This document shows positions 50,994 through 62,269 of a DNA stretch of 64,000 nucleotides, in pieces (the stretch's first letter is position 1; the number at the start of each line of letters is the position of its first letter). Source of the DNA: Nomia melanderi (lineage: Eukaryota > Arthropoda > Insecta > Hymenoptera > Halictidae); the NCBI RefSeq assembly GCF_051020985.1, contig NC_134999.1, positions 9,796,001-9,860,000 of the forward strand, given 5' to 3'. Below the pieces are notes generated by a model. The model saw nothing but the letters and a program-made list of their open reading frames with translations, was not told the DNA's origin and made no database searches. Made by a program: the position numbers and the translations under genes.

Positions 50994-52602
50994 ACTAAAT
51001 TCGCTCCTTACCACATTCTGTGTCACCGAAAATTTCGGTTATATCTTGCTTATAAAGAGCTCTGATTGTTTCAATAAAATATTAATAATATTATTTCTTT
51101 ACATTTTCGCTGCTTTCCCACATATATCGCTATTCTTTGACACATGTCTCATAAAAACTGTTTCTCGCGAGGAACGTGTTAAAAAAGGCCACAGCAAAAA
51201 TTAATCCCAATTTAGGTCGAAAAACATTTTAGAGCCTGATCAAGGTTAACATAAATGAAATTTCAGAACCTTGCTATAACGAAGTAAATGACGACCGATA
51301 GCCGCCCCTCGAGTGCAAAGGACAAAGGGCTAAATTATCAAGGTTAATTATCCGGAAGACAAATTTTCGTTTTCGTAAGCCAGTCCGCTTCCGTTGTTTC
51401 CAGGGATCGATAGACAGCGGCGTTCGAATCAATTACCCTTAATTTGTCGGGCGGGCTGTCGCGTGTCAACACCGTTTGCAAGAACAATCCTTAACCGACC
51501 GCGAACCAGCCCCGTTCCATCATTCCGTGGCCGTTTTTTCGCGCCGTTGCCTCTCTCTCGTCTGAAAGACAAACACCGGTGGCGACACAGCGGTACGCCA
51601 CGGGAGATAATCATCGTCATAAATTCATCATCATCACCATCATCGTCAAGCCGCTACGGGAGAGTATAATCACTCGTTAGCGGAGAGGCGCGCTACGCCG
51701 GCGGCGAATCACTGTCAAGGCTGCCACGCTTCGCGGAATAACGAATTCCATCGGTAGAAAGGGCCCTCGTTCCACGCTATTCTCTCGTCCCTGTGATATT
51801 ATTCAGCGCGCAACTCCGGCCGATGATTTATTGGCCGGGCCCTGGCAGCGCGAGGGATGAATCTAACGTTTAACTCTTCCGTTGTCGCAGGGGAGTATAA
51901 TCGAGTGCGACGAACGAATTTCTGGATACCAGAGGCCTGTGATTACAGGTGACCACAGGTTCCTTTAAAGTAAAAAGGGGGATGAGATAATTTCATTTGT
52001 CCTGGATACTTCTCTTTGGTTCATATTTGACTTGTTGTTGGGCTGGGTTGAAAGATGAAGTATTTATTAAAGAACTATTTATTTATCAATCTGGAATACA
52101 TGTTCTTCTATTTTCTTACCTTTAAATTGCGTTTAAACAAAAAATGCAGGGAACAGAATGAAGTTTTTGAAAAAATATTGCAAGTTCATAAGGATTTCAG
52201 TAACAAAACTCTGTTATTGCATTGTTCTTGAGGTTTTTGGAGTATTCAGATTGTGTTTATGTTACACTAGGTCAGGTTGCTTCTAGAGATTAGAGAAACT
52301 AAATAAAATTAAATGAGTAATAGCAAGTATGAATGCGTTGAATATGAAACATAACAATATTTATAAGAATACTGTACTCCTTAAACGAATTGCTGTATGA
52401 TACACATGTGATGCGTGATCGCAAACATGTTAAATCAATCAATCGGCCATATTAGATCACCCCATAAGTTCGTGCCATGTTGTGTTAATACTTCTCGCGT
52501 TACATTTGGTAATCCCAGAGCAATACAACTTTGAACTGCTCCAGTTTAGTCAGAAGAAGGTATTTGAGAGCGATAGGTCGTGAAGTTAGAAAAATTTTAT
52601 AT
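50994..52602. other. Noncoding DNA; GC-rich patch at 51360-51900
   Basis: The patch includes a TCATCATCATCACCATCATC microsatellite at about 51626-51645. ORFs are motif-free. The rest is AT-rich. Confidence 0.4.
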
Positions 52603-52960
52603 TTAACACGTTGACCGCCACGAGAATTTAGAGCTTTTCGTATAACATTACTTATCATATCGTAACAAAGGTAAACGGTATTATTGTAGAATTAGTTATT
52701 AATGGTTTAGTATCATAGTTCTTAAGTTACACTATTATTTAGTTACTCATAGTTCTAAATATTTTAATTCGATCTCAGTTTCCACAAAAATTATGAATTA
52801 CTTGCATCACAATTTTTACGTTACACTATTACCTAATTATATACACTATTAAATATTTTCATTCGCCATTAGTCACCTTACGAATTATAATTGTTTTTAA
52901 TCAATTTGGAAGTTCTGGTCATTCAAATTCTGGTGACCACAGTAGCAGTCAACATGTTAA
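52603..52960. mobile_element. TTAA-flanked miniature element, CAYGTTGAC type
   Basis: TTAA lies at 52603-52606 and 52957-52960. The left terminus CACGTTGACCGC and the right, in reverse complement, CATGTTGACTGC match at 10 of 12 positions. The interior is AT-rich with no ORF. The right TTAA is shared with the next element. Confidence 0.7.
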
Positions 52961-53265
52961 CCCTCTGTAAGCCCATACAACTTTGAAGTCATACATCAGT
53001 ATATTGGCATCTTGTTGATTTATTTCATTTGGCACTCAAAGTGGTGAATAAAATTAAGTGATCAGTTAACTTAAACTTATATACGCTTAGGCATGAATGT
53101 TTAACGTCATTGTAATTTGAAAGTTATAAAATATATTCGTTTAATAAAATTATTGAAACTATTGAATACATTGTTAATTCGTATTCATATGTGGATATTT
53201 ATTAATTTTGTACTGCATAGATTTTGTTATAATCATGAACAAAAATTCGGCCCATAAAGGTTTAA
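52957..53265. mobile_element. TTAA-flanked element sharing a TTAA with its neighbour
   Basis: TTAA at 52957-52960 precedes CCCTCTGTAAGCCCATAC. The right end, in reverse complement, is TTAA then CCTTTATGGGCCGAAT. The terminal match is modest, but the CCCTYTG end is family-1-like. No coding capacity. Confidence 0.5.
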
Positions 53266-53587
53266 CACAAAAACCTCCAGGCAGTTAAATTGATTTTTCG
53301 AAATTTCTCTACAAAATCTCCAAGAGCGCATGTATGGAGATTATCATTGATTTACAATTCAAATAGCGCATTGCTAAATCAATTGCTTTGATAATTTCTC
53401 ACAGAATCATTTGTTATCCTTTTAATACTCGCAAAACGAAGAAATTAGAAATGGGTCATCTTGACCTGTCTGGTAGCTTCAGTGTTAATCAAAAATTATT
53501 TTATATAAAAATAGAGAACTTATGGGACGACCTAACAATTTTCCGTACGATCCAAATCTCCTAGTCAACATCGTTTCCCTTTTCCAG

Positions 53588-53746
53588 AACGAAACTGGTT
53601 TCCTGTGGCGAAACGCGTGACCGTGCCCGCCACCGCCACCGCCGCCGCCACCGCCGCCGCCGCCGTCGCCGCCGCCATTCACCGTCGAAGTCCGCGAAGA
53701 AGTGCCCGGTGTCTATGAGACCGTGAAAGCCAGGCGGTGCGTGACG
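53588..53746 (+). other. 5' UTR of the CABIT exon, with a tiny upstream ORF
   Basis: The acceptor is strong: branch-like CTAAC near 53531, then TTTCCCTTTTCCAG ending at 53587. An in-frame TGA at 53618-53620 and the absence of any in-frame ATG before 53747 show that this stretch is untranslated unless a non-AUG start is used. It includes a CCG/CCA tract (53625-53676) that would read as polyproline in the main frame. A four-codon upstream ORF (ATG AGA CCG TGA, 53715-53726) lies 20 bases before the main start and could dampen translation. Confidence 0.65.
53625..53676. repeat. CCG/CCA trinucleotide tract
   Basis: About 17 near-perfect CCG triplets with CCA interruptions. In the + frame of the following exon they would read as proline; on the minus strand they read as glycine and generate a spurious poly-Gly ORF. 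Confidence 0.9.
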
Positions 53747-54059
53747 ATGTCGTCGAGCGGTGAATTTTCGACGCTGTCGAGCGGTGAGGTCACCGGGACA
53801 GGCGACGACTCGTTGCCCAGCTCCCGGGAGGCGACCGCGGAAGCGGCGAATTCCGGGGGCGGATTTATGCCGCTACGCGAGTTCCTGGACAGATTCTCGT
53901 TGCCGAGGGTGGTCAGAGTGGAAGGCGCCGGCGGAAGGCCGATACTGTTGTACAAACAACAGCAACGATCGTTGCGAGTCACGGCCACCCTGCTGATGCA
54001 CCGTTATCGCCATGATGTTAAAGTTGGACCGGAAATCGTGATCCCGGAAGGGTATCCCG
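53747..54059 (+). CDS. CABIT-domain protein, first coding exon (partial gene)
   Basis: The CABIT domain is a beta-rich module found in Themis, GAREM/FAM59 and Drosophila Serrano, mostly cytoplasmic signalling adaptors linked to receptor or polarity pathways. The exon encodes 104 full codons plus one base. A Ser/Gly/Glu-rich leader (about residues 1-40) is followed by FMPLREFLDRFSLPRVVRVE, LLYKQQQRSLRVTATLL and VGPEIVIPEGYPG, closely matching the start of the GAREM-type domain (LP.....L.., GP.IEIP..Y.G). The start is ATG 53747 (A at -3); the GTG at 53702 is not a plausible eukaryotic start. The donor CCG|GTGAGT at 54059/54060 splits a Gly codon, phase 1. The remainder of the domain and protein must lie in later exons, none of which I can recognise before 64 kb. 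The exact orthologue (GAREM-like or serrano-like) is unresolved. Confidence 0.8.
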
Positions 54060-54593
54060 GTGAGTATTCTATTTGCCCGAGCTTTCTACTGTTTGCTTTT
54101 CAGGTGTGTTCCTGTCGTTGTGTAAGGGGCTACCGGCGTGGTGCGGCGCCACGATAAAACACGAACGCGTTAACGTTAATGAATCTACCCGTAGCACAGT
54201 GGAAACCCGTACAACTATAAATAATTGCTGCCGATCTCCGGCGGCGCGACGCGATCAGAAAAATTGTTTAGAAAGATTACGTGGCAATAAATGTTAGAGG
54301 TATTAAATGCTATTAGCGCTTTAATATCTAGGGATCGCGTTAGATTTATCTGCACGTTACATTCGCGCGTTATTATTTATTTTATATTAAGAGTTACATC
54401 GCGATGCCTGCTCGAATGATATTACTGTCAGGGCCGTGTAGTTTTGACGTTGCAACAATAAATTCCCTTGCGAGAAATAAACGCGAGCGGTCTGGGATAA
54501 ATCGGAATTCTTCTTTTGTGCCTTCCGACGTAGAAGACACTGAACATTCAAATATACGTTCTTCTATTTACGAAAATCATGACTCTTCAACTC
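54060..54593 (+). other. Start of the intron after the CABIT exon
   Basis: It starts GTGAGTATTC. The first ~200 bases are GC-rich and then become AT-rich. No coding continuation is seen: reading through the donor runs to a stop at 54157. Confidence 0.6.
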
Positions 54594-55211
54594 TTAACCC
54601 CTTACCCTATAATATGTCAGGCTTCTGAAGATATCAAATAGAACTCAATATATATAAATATTATCCAATTCGCTTCCGAATTAAATATTCTTTGTCTATT
54701 ATCAACGACTACACTTTAGAGCAAACGTTGACACAAAATATACAATTTTTCTCTTATTCTCAATGAATTATAAATAACAGAGTAGGGTAGATCGAAGGAA
54801 ATCGGATTGTCTTCTCTTTGACAATGAAGGAATAGAGATAGTTAATCGTTAATAATAAAAAGTAGAAAAGAATTTTCAAATCCTTTTTTGGCGAAAAAGA
54901 AACAGGACACGAGAAATATATGTGCGATATAGTAAGTGTAGCCTGAAATCTAATTGCAATCCAATTGGTCCTTTGATCTGATTCGCTTCGGTCTACCCTA
55001 TTTAATACTAAAACTACTGGATGGGTCAAATTATCGCATCTCAGAATTTTTGTTTTGTAGGTGTTTCAATTATGAAGGCGTTCTTGCGAAAGGTTCTCAA
55101 TTAAAACCGTGTATTTGCACGGAGACAAGGTTATCTCTGTGATTGCAAGATTTCTCGGTACTTTTGATGTTAACCCGATTATGGTTCAGAAATCATAGGA
55201 CGAGGGGTTAA
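54594..55211. mobile_element. 618-base TTAA-flanked element, family 1 (long form)
   Basis: TTAA lies at 54594-54597 and 55208-55211. The left terminus CCCCTTACCCTATAAT and the right, in reverse complement, CCCCTCGTCCTATGAT match at 12 of 16 positions. 54695-54735 aligns with 49203-49454, and 54780-54960 aligns with 36900-37080, linking the family-1 copies. No transposase ORF. It lies in the probable intron of the CABIT gene. Confidence 0.8.
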
Positions 55212-58200
55212 AACAATCATCCTCTCCATTCATTCATTTGTAATTCCCCAAACCATCTCAAACTCAACGCCTCAGCACAAATCAAATTACATTCCATTTA
55301 CGTACGCAAGTCGCAAAAATTCGGTTGACATAACTCCAGCGTAGCCGGTAATGCGCGTCGAAGTCATTGATACGAAAGAATCTCGTTATCTGCACGATCG
55401 GTAAATAGAACAAGCGCAGAAAGAGCCGCGGCAAGATTTCTATCATCGCTGAACCGGGCGGCCAGTGTCTCTTAGCATTCGGAACGGAGCCGGCGGTTTT
55501 CCCCACCCCCTACGGCCGATAAATCATGTCAAGGAGAACCGTCAAAACGCTGGCCGGGGGAGAAAAAGCGAAAGCCGATAGGCGCGCGGCCAGAAATTCA
55601 TTAAAGCGCGGCGCGCCGCGCCGGTGGCGCTTAATGGACCGCGAGGTATCCGTAACTGCATAGAATTGACCGGCGCGGCGTAGTGTCGATATATCGATCA
55701 CGTCGACGTCGATGATCGATCGAGCACCAGCGAATCCTATCGGGAATTCGATCTCGGATTAAAGCTGCGCTGCAGCTGCTTGCACAAGATCGCGGCCAAG
55801 AAAGCCGCCGATTAATAAGCCGTACCTTTGATCGATGAAAACGTTTGCGAGTTTCCATCTTTGTTTCTTTTCCTCCTCTTTCCCGTTCGTTCATTCCCCC
55901 TCCCCCTTCTTTTTTCTCGAACCCTTCCCCTTTTTCTTCTTTTCTTTCATCCATCGAAGTTTCTCAACCGGTCGATGAGCTTTTTATGGAACGTTTAATG
56001 CCCGGGGAAATCGGTTCTCGTGGCCGTTATTATTTCGCTTATTAGCTACAAAATGCCGGCGATAAATTCTTATGGATTTTTAAGGGTTGATTCGGGGAAT
56101 GGTTACATACTTCGCTTGGTATGGGGAGTGGGAGGGTAAGTTTGTAGTGGTTTTGTAGTTTGTGTATAGAGTTTCGGAAGAGGTTCGTTGTTATAGGATA
56201 TTTTTGGTGTATTGAAAGTTAGTGTATAATATATAAATAATTAAAATAAAAGTATGAAAAATGCTGAATGTGGAAGTAATAAAATAATTTGGAATTTGAA
56301 AATAATTGTTGAGTAAGTGAATTTAATGTGTAAATTAACATAGTAACGGAAATTTCATCATCGTGGACGCTGGAGTTCGTTAACCGTTAACATTGAATTA
56401 TGCTAATTAAATATGGATCGTAAATAAAGTAATGAAACTGAGAATAAGATAAAGAATAATGTGGGAAGGAGGAAATAAAAATGGTCTGTTCGACATGTTC
56501 CTTGAAATGACATTTGTTTGAAGAGCTGTGAGGATAGGTAATTTTATTGGTGACAGTCAATTAATATACATACTCGTATGTAGGACAAATTTACGATCGT
56601 CTCACAATAGTATTTTATTATTTAACGAGGATCCGTCAACAGTGTGGAGTGATACTCCGAAAGGAATGGTTAAATAGGTTTACGACACACAGTGTAGAAT
56701 GCTTGTTAAACAATTTAAGTGGTGAGCATTTCAAAATCCATGTAATTACGGGTCGTTAAGATCTCTGAATGATAGATACGTTAATCGAGTGGTATTGTAT
56801 CTTACCTGGTGTTATAATTCATACTCATTAAATAAAAGACTACTAAGATAGCTCTGAAAGCTAACTTTTATTAGATTATTTGTCTTCGTAGCCGTAAAAT
56901 GTTTCTTCATCGTGATCCCTAATGAAATTTCAAATTACTTTGTTGTATTGGATTTCATGCATTAGACTATTTAACTATTCTGTTTCTAATTATTCCGATA
57001 ACGTTATTCTCCTGAATAATTCATTCCAACTTTTCCTTTTTCCATTGCTTCGAAAGAAATTGTAAATTCCCGTTTATTGTTCGTATTCATAATTAACTTT
57101 AAGCTAAATATAATAATTACTTCGATGAAATTAAAATAGATTCCCTTTGTAATAACATTAAAAATAATTGCTTGGAATATGATCGTAAATGAATATCTGT
57201 TTAGAGAAACCTTCTCTCAAATATTAATTTTAAGAAAAAAGAATGGAAGCAATATAATAATGTTTACAAAAATTATATAATATAAAAACAGTGATGGATA
57301 CAAAATGTGATAAAAAAATATGATAAAAGAAGCTGATGTATTTTGTATAAATTTCTAGTATTAAGTGTATCGATCATGAAGATTCTAATATTTCTGGTGT
57401 ACACGATTTATTTACACATCATTTTCAATGATACAAATTCTTCATCCTTTATGGGAGCAATCTTCATCTTTCAAAATAACGAATATTAATTGTAACAAGA
57501 CACATTCAAACTCCATATCAAACTTCATAAACATTTAAGAAAATTCATTTCTAATTAATATTCTTTCACAGAAAAGGCAATATAATTCATGTAGTGTCAA
57601 CTTTTAACTCATAAATCGTTGTCTTTTATAAGAGAAGCTCCTTGTAATCAGATCTCGTTGAATTGAATTCAGTTTACACGGTCCATCCACTAGCAGTGGT
57701 AATCCTAATAAATAATCATAGAATTACAACGGTGTATAAATAACGCGCTATGTATCACAGGGTGTCTAGTATAAAGGGTGAAACACCCTCGAGACGCTGA
57801 ATCGAGGAATCGCTTACAATTACAACATCTCGAAGATATTTCCTCGGCGCAAAGGAATCGGGATACATAAGACCACGTATTTATTCGCTTATTTACCCGC
57901 GGCCAAGTGTGTACATATGTAATCGGGTTGTTGCGGGTACAGCGGTGATTTAACCGAGGCTAGCAGAAAGAAAGTAACATGATTGTAGGTGGCAGTGGCC
58001 ATTTAACAATGAAACCGACCGACGGGCGTCGGGGAAGCGTTCGAGTTGAGTCGCGTTTGATCCTGGACAAATGTTTCACTTTTCGATATTTAATGGTTAT
58101 ATTTCATTCTTTCTGATTACGGGGGGCTTCGTTTGACATTACAATTTTTAATTGATAGAAATGTGGTTAAAAAAATTATGGATGTAGATAAATAAAAATA

Positions 58201-58745
58201 CTTTTATGTAATTTAGAATTACTTTAAATATTATCGAAATTATTTAATTTCTTATTGAAATTATTTTAATTATTTTCTATAATTTAATATAGATAATAAA
58301 ATCATGAAACGAGTTCATATTTATGTAACTCTCTTGACTTATCTAGAATTCATAAGTTAAACAGTTCTCGCTAAAAGAATTTTAATCTGAAAATGTAACA
58401 AGTTATATAAACATCAAATGATATCAATTCACTATGGTATGATTTTCATTTATTCAATTATGTAATGACTATTATTTCTCACGCTTCTATTGCTTTAAGA
58501 AATCTCAGCAGATGAAAATTTCAAAAAGTCAATTTGACTGCTCAGTAGTTTTACCGATCAAACTCCCGTATTCGTCGAATTCCAATTCAGTTCGCAACCG
58601 TCGCTTGGCTGCGAGCGTCACCGATCCTCCGATCTATAAATAGTGAAGGGAAGTATAAAGCAATGCGGCAAAACTCGCTGTGAATTATAATCTAATGCCG
58701 CGTGTACGTCCACGATCCGCGGATCCTTGCCGCACGAGTGTTCGG
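55212..58745. other. Noncoding DNA (probable intron)
   Basis: A GC-rich patch lies at 55280-55840, followed by a pyrimidine-rich run at 55855-55960; the rest is AT-rich. A short hairpin, AGGGTGT..ACACCCT, occurs at 57758-57787. ORFs over the patches have no motifs, and no CABIT continuation was found. Confidence 0.4.
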
Positions 58746-59785
58746 TTGCTTTCACACTACAATTCTTGAATCGCGATTTACGTCGCCCGATACTATTGGA
58801 AGGTCACTTGATGTTCAGCGTCATAGCACAGGAACAAAAAGAGTCTATCATTAGGGATTTTGTTTACGGTTTTGATTGGTTACATTTAACCCTATTGACA
58901 AATAGCAAATTAGTATCGAAAATGAGATGAAAAAAGATGAATCGTACATCGAGAGTGCTACTGCTAGACACGCTTGAAAACTATAGAGTTTCTTTTCAAC
59001 CGGGCAGTCTGCAATAGAAGAACATTTTCTCAGGCGCTGGGTACAGGGCAATCGAACTCAAAAGAATCCATAACTTTCCGAAATTGTGTTACTACTACTG
59101 CAGGTCCTATCACAGACTGTCCAGTTGAAAAGAAACTCTAGTTTTCTTAGCTATAGCATCCCCCGCCATATGATTCGTGAAGTGCGTAGCTCTTCTCTTC
59201 TCCATTCGCGATACTAATTTGCTATTAGTCAATGCAGTTACGAGTAATCAATCAAAACCATTAAAAAATCCATAGCAAGAGACCCTGTTTGGCCCTGAGC
59301 TATCCCGCTAGACATCAAGTCATCTCCCAATTGTACAGTCTGAAGATCACTGATGGCAACGCTGGGGAATACTGCTTTCATTGAGGAATAAGGCCCCAAA
59401 TCACATTCAAATCTGCGGCGATGCGGGCATCGCTACAAGCGATAGGTTTGAACCTTTTTCACTTTTCGTTTGAGTGTAACATGTATCATAAAAGCTTGAA
59501 AGACCCAAACCTATCGCTTACAGCGATGCTTGCATCGCCGCAGGTTTCGTGTACGGGGGACTTTAGGAGTGCGGTCTCATTGATCAGCTTCCATCGTTTC
59601 TCATCTGATTTTCGATACTAATTTGCTATTCGTCGGTACGGTTACACATAACCAATCTAAACCATAAATAGAATCCCTAGCGAGACCCCTCCTGTCCCTG
59701 TACCGTCCCGCGAGACATTAAGTGATCTTCCAATAGTATCGGGCGACGTGAATCGCGATTCAGGGATCGTAATGTGAAAGCAGCC
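58746..59785. mobile_element. Composite foldback element with three related arms
   Basis: The left arm (58746-58930) and right arm (59600-59785) are inverted copies of ~185 bases, roughly 80% identical by eye: TGCTTTCACA at the outer ends, GAATCGCGATT and CGTCGCCCGATACTATTGGA inside, AGCAAATTAGTATCG at the inner ends. A third arm (about 59205-59340) lies between them in the right-arm orientation. Two strong hairpins sit inside: 58976-59012 with 59111-59146 (AGAGTTTCTTTTCAAC type) and 59409-59454 with 59502-59546 (CTGCGGCGATGC type). So 58746-59340 is itself a full foldback, followed by a second hairpin and another arm. No ORF or transposase motif. Superfamily unknown. Confidence 0.85.
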
Positions 59786-62269
59786 TTCCTTCCCGAATAC
59801 TTGCGCCACCCTCGCTGATCAATGAACAACGGGGCGTCTATTATTCAACGAACGGGTCGCGGCGGAGGTGGTCAGTGACATACGGCCGCGAGTAACGGCC
59901 CCGTCCCCTCGTATTAGCATAACGCCTGACGATACTTCTTTTTTTTCCAATGAAAACGCATGAATTACGTATGCGGGACCGGGCGCAGCGTGGGCTGAAA
60001 TTACGCTGATGCCGTAACTTCGCTGAAACGGTGCGCAACATTTTTCTCCTTTTCCTTCGTCCAGCCCGGGAACAGGGAGATCCAGTCTTCCTGGATATAT
60101 CTCTCTTCCTTCCCACCAACCTTCCGACCTTTATTTCAGTTTCTGACGGTTCTGCGGTTTTCTTTTTCTCCACGCGGCGCCCATTTCCTTCGCTTTTTTC
60201 CCGATAGTCCACTTCACTGTCAGATCACTGTTGCATTGTTCTTTCTTTTCTTATACTTTATTGCTACGTATGAGATAACTTTCGTTTTTTCTGTTTTACT
60301 GTTTCATGTGGTTACTTTTCGTTTCGTCCTTTTTGTCAGGTTTCATTGTTTCACGTGTCCACTTTCGTATTATTCCCATTATAATTTTCTTTCTTTATAT
60401 TTCATTTTTTCACCTGATTACTATCATTTTTCTCTTTTTTCTTTATATTTCGTTCGTTTCGCGTGTTATACTCTGATATTACTTCTATCTTTGTTTTTTT
60501 ATTAAATTTTATTGCTTCATATGTTTGCTTCCGCATCATTTTTTTAAATTGTAGTTTATTATTCCATATGCTTAGTTTTATTTCAATTTTCAGGGGCTGC
60601 ATTGGTTTTACCGGTTTCAGTCGTATGACTTCTTGCCTAGCAAGGAGCGTTGAACTTACGTTGAATAAAAACTGTTAAATAATAATTAACACTTTGGTTC
60701 TTGACACGTTTAACGCCGATGACGTCTTTTTGCGTCACACTGGGTTTATGCTTAGCGCCGTTGACATTTATGCACGTTACACGTTCGCGTGCTTTAAATG
60801 CAGCGTTATGAAGTGGTGTGTTTGATAAATTGGCATCTCGTAAGGACATTATATTATGTTAAAACCGCTATGGGCCACTGAATTCCGTCGGTAGCGAACG
60901 CGTTAACGCTGGAAGCAGCTGACTCGAAATGACACATTTATGATTCCCTTTTCTCGCTACTACTAAAAGAAGAGTGCTTTTATGGGAAATGATTAAATAT
61001 ACGTATTTGTTCATGGTGGAAAATATCAATAAAAGCATTCTTGTAATTCTTATAAGATCAACATTTCATGTTATTTTTCTGGTGATAGTAATTAATGTCA
61101 AATATTATCTGTATCATCAACTATTAATTTTAAATGAATATATAAGATAAATACCGTAATAAAGATAATATTGGAATGTTGCGTTTCATAATATATTTTA
61201 TGAATTTCCGATAAAGTGCCAGTGGCCAATCGTTTATTGACCGTACATTCACCTATATAAAACTAGCATAAAAGATTTGTGAAAAATAGAGATGACACAA
61301 TATTCAACAATGCACACATTAAAACATAAAAAAACAATCTAACCGTTAAGTTGAAGTTCTTTTCGTTTTATATCTTAAAACCTTCTCTACCAGCATCAGG
61401 TATTTCTAATAATCACAATCTATGTAATATAATATTTTTTCTAAAAGAAATCAAATTAAATTCATCTATATTATTACCTAAAGTTATAAAGCACAGTGTC
61501 ATATTCTAGAAAATAATAATGACAATATTGTTACAATTCTCATATTACTTAGATAATCACAATATAATTATATTTTCATAACATTCTTCTAATATCCTAA
61601 CATTTCATGGTATGCAATATTCTAGATTACGTATTTTTAATACGAATTTCGTGAAAAAAATTTACGGCTGCGTAATCAACCGAAACACATGTATTGACAG
61701 CTGATTAGCACTTAAGCTGCCATCCATAAGCACAAAGATGCCCATGTAGTACAATTTTCCTTTACTTAGACGTTTTCTAGCTCTCCGGTAATTTAAAATG
61801 TGCGTGGTACCTATGTGTACCATTCGGAACGGGATGATTAAACCAAACCTCTCGCTGGCGAACGTCTTAATTTTCATCTATCTCGCATCGAGTTCTGTCC
61901 TGTTCAATCTGTATCTGCTCTCCTAGCAAACTCGTCGTCCACCGCCACCATTATCCACTTCTTCATCCCCCAACCTGATCTCCCCTCCCACGCCGCGAAG
62001 AACATATGCAAAGTGGACGCATAATGATCACATCTGTTCACAATGGGTCGCTAACGAAGTCCCGACCGCACTAATCTCGCCACAAAGATCAGGCCGTATA
62101 ACAATCGGCGAGCCGTTTCCGAGGCGTATATATCGTGCGGTGCACGCTCGATCCGAGCGTGCACGCTCGCTTCGGAACCCGCCTCGATTTCATGTCAAGC
62201 CGGCCATCGGTACACCTTGAGGATTTAATTACAGCGACGCTCGGTTAAATTATATTAAAATTTTCACGG
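59786..62269. other. Noncoding DNA; GC-rich patches
   Basis: Patches lie at 59800-60190 and 61900-62230. 60230-60580 is T-rich simple sequence that gives spurious Phe/Leu-rich ORFs. A possible TTAA-bounded element with decayed termini lies at about 60686-60907 (ACACGTTTAACGCCGATGAC on the left, GCGAACGCGTTAA on the right) and is not called separately. No gene is recognised. Confidence 0.4.
62140..62164. repeat. Perfect 11-base-stem hairpin
   Basis: GTGCACGCTCG, a 3-base loop ATC, then CGAGCGTGCAC. A TATATA lies about 10 bases upstream (from 62127), and GAGGCG/CGCCTC flank it more loosely. The sequence suggests a structured or dimer-binding site, but no specific factor is recognised. Confidence 0.8.

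Noticed and set aside
53485..53682. Minus-strand ORF with a poly-glycine run
   Set aside because: It is the complement of the CCG tract and the acceptor region of the CABIT exon; no gene signal supports it.
53702..53746. GTG at 53702 as the start of the CABIT protein
   Set aside because: GTG is not a normal eukaryotic start; the first in-frame ATG with reasonable context is at 53747.
58727..58930. ORF over the left arm of the foldback element
   Set aside because: The inverted copies carry the same sequence with frame-breaking changes, and the translation has no motif.
60230..60580. Phe/Leu-rich ORF resembling a membrane protein
   Set aside because: It is produced by T-rich simple sequence (TTTCTTTATATTTC-type words), without charged loops or a start context.
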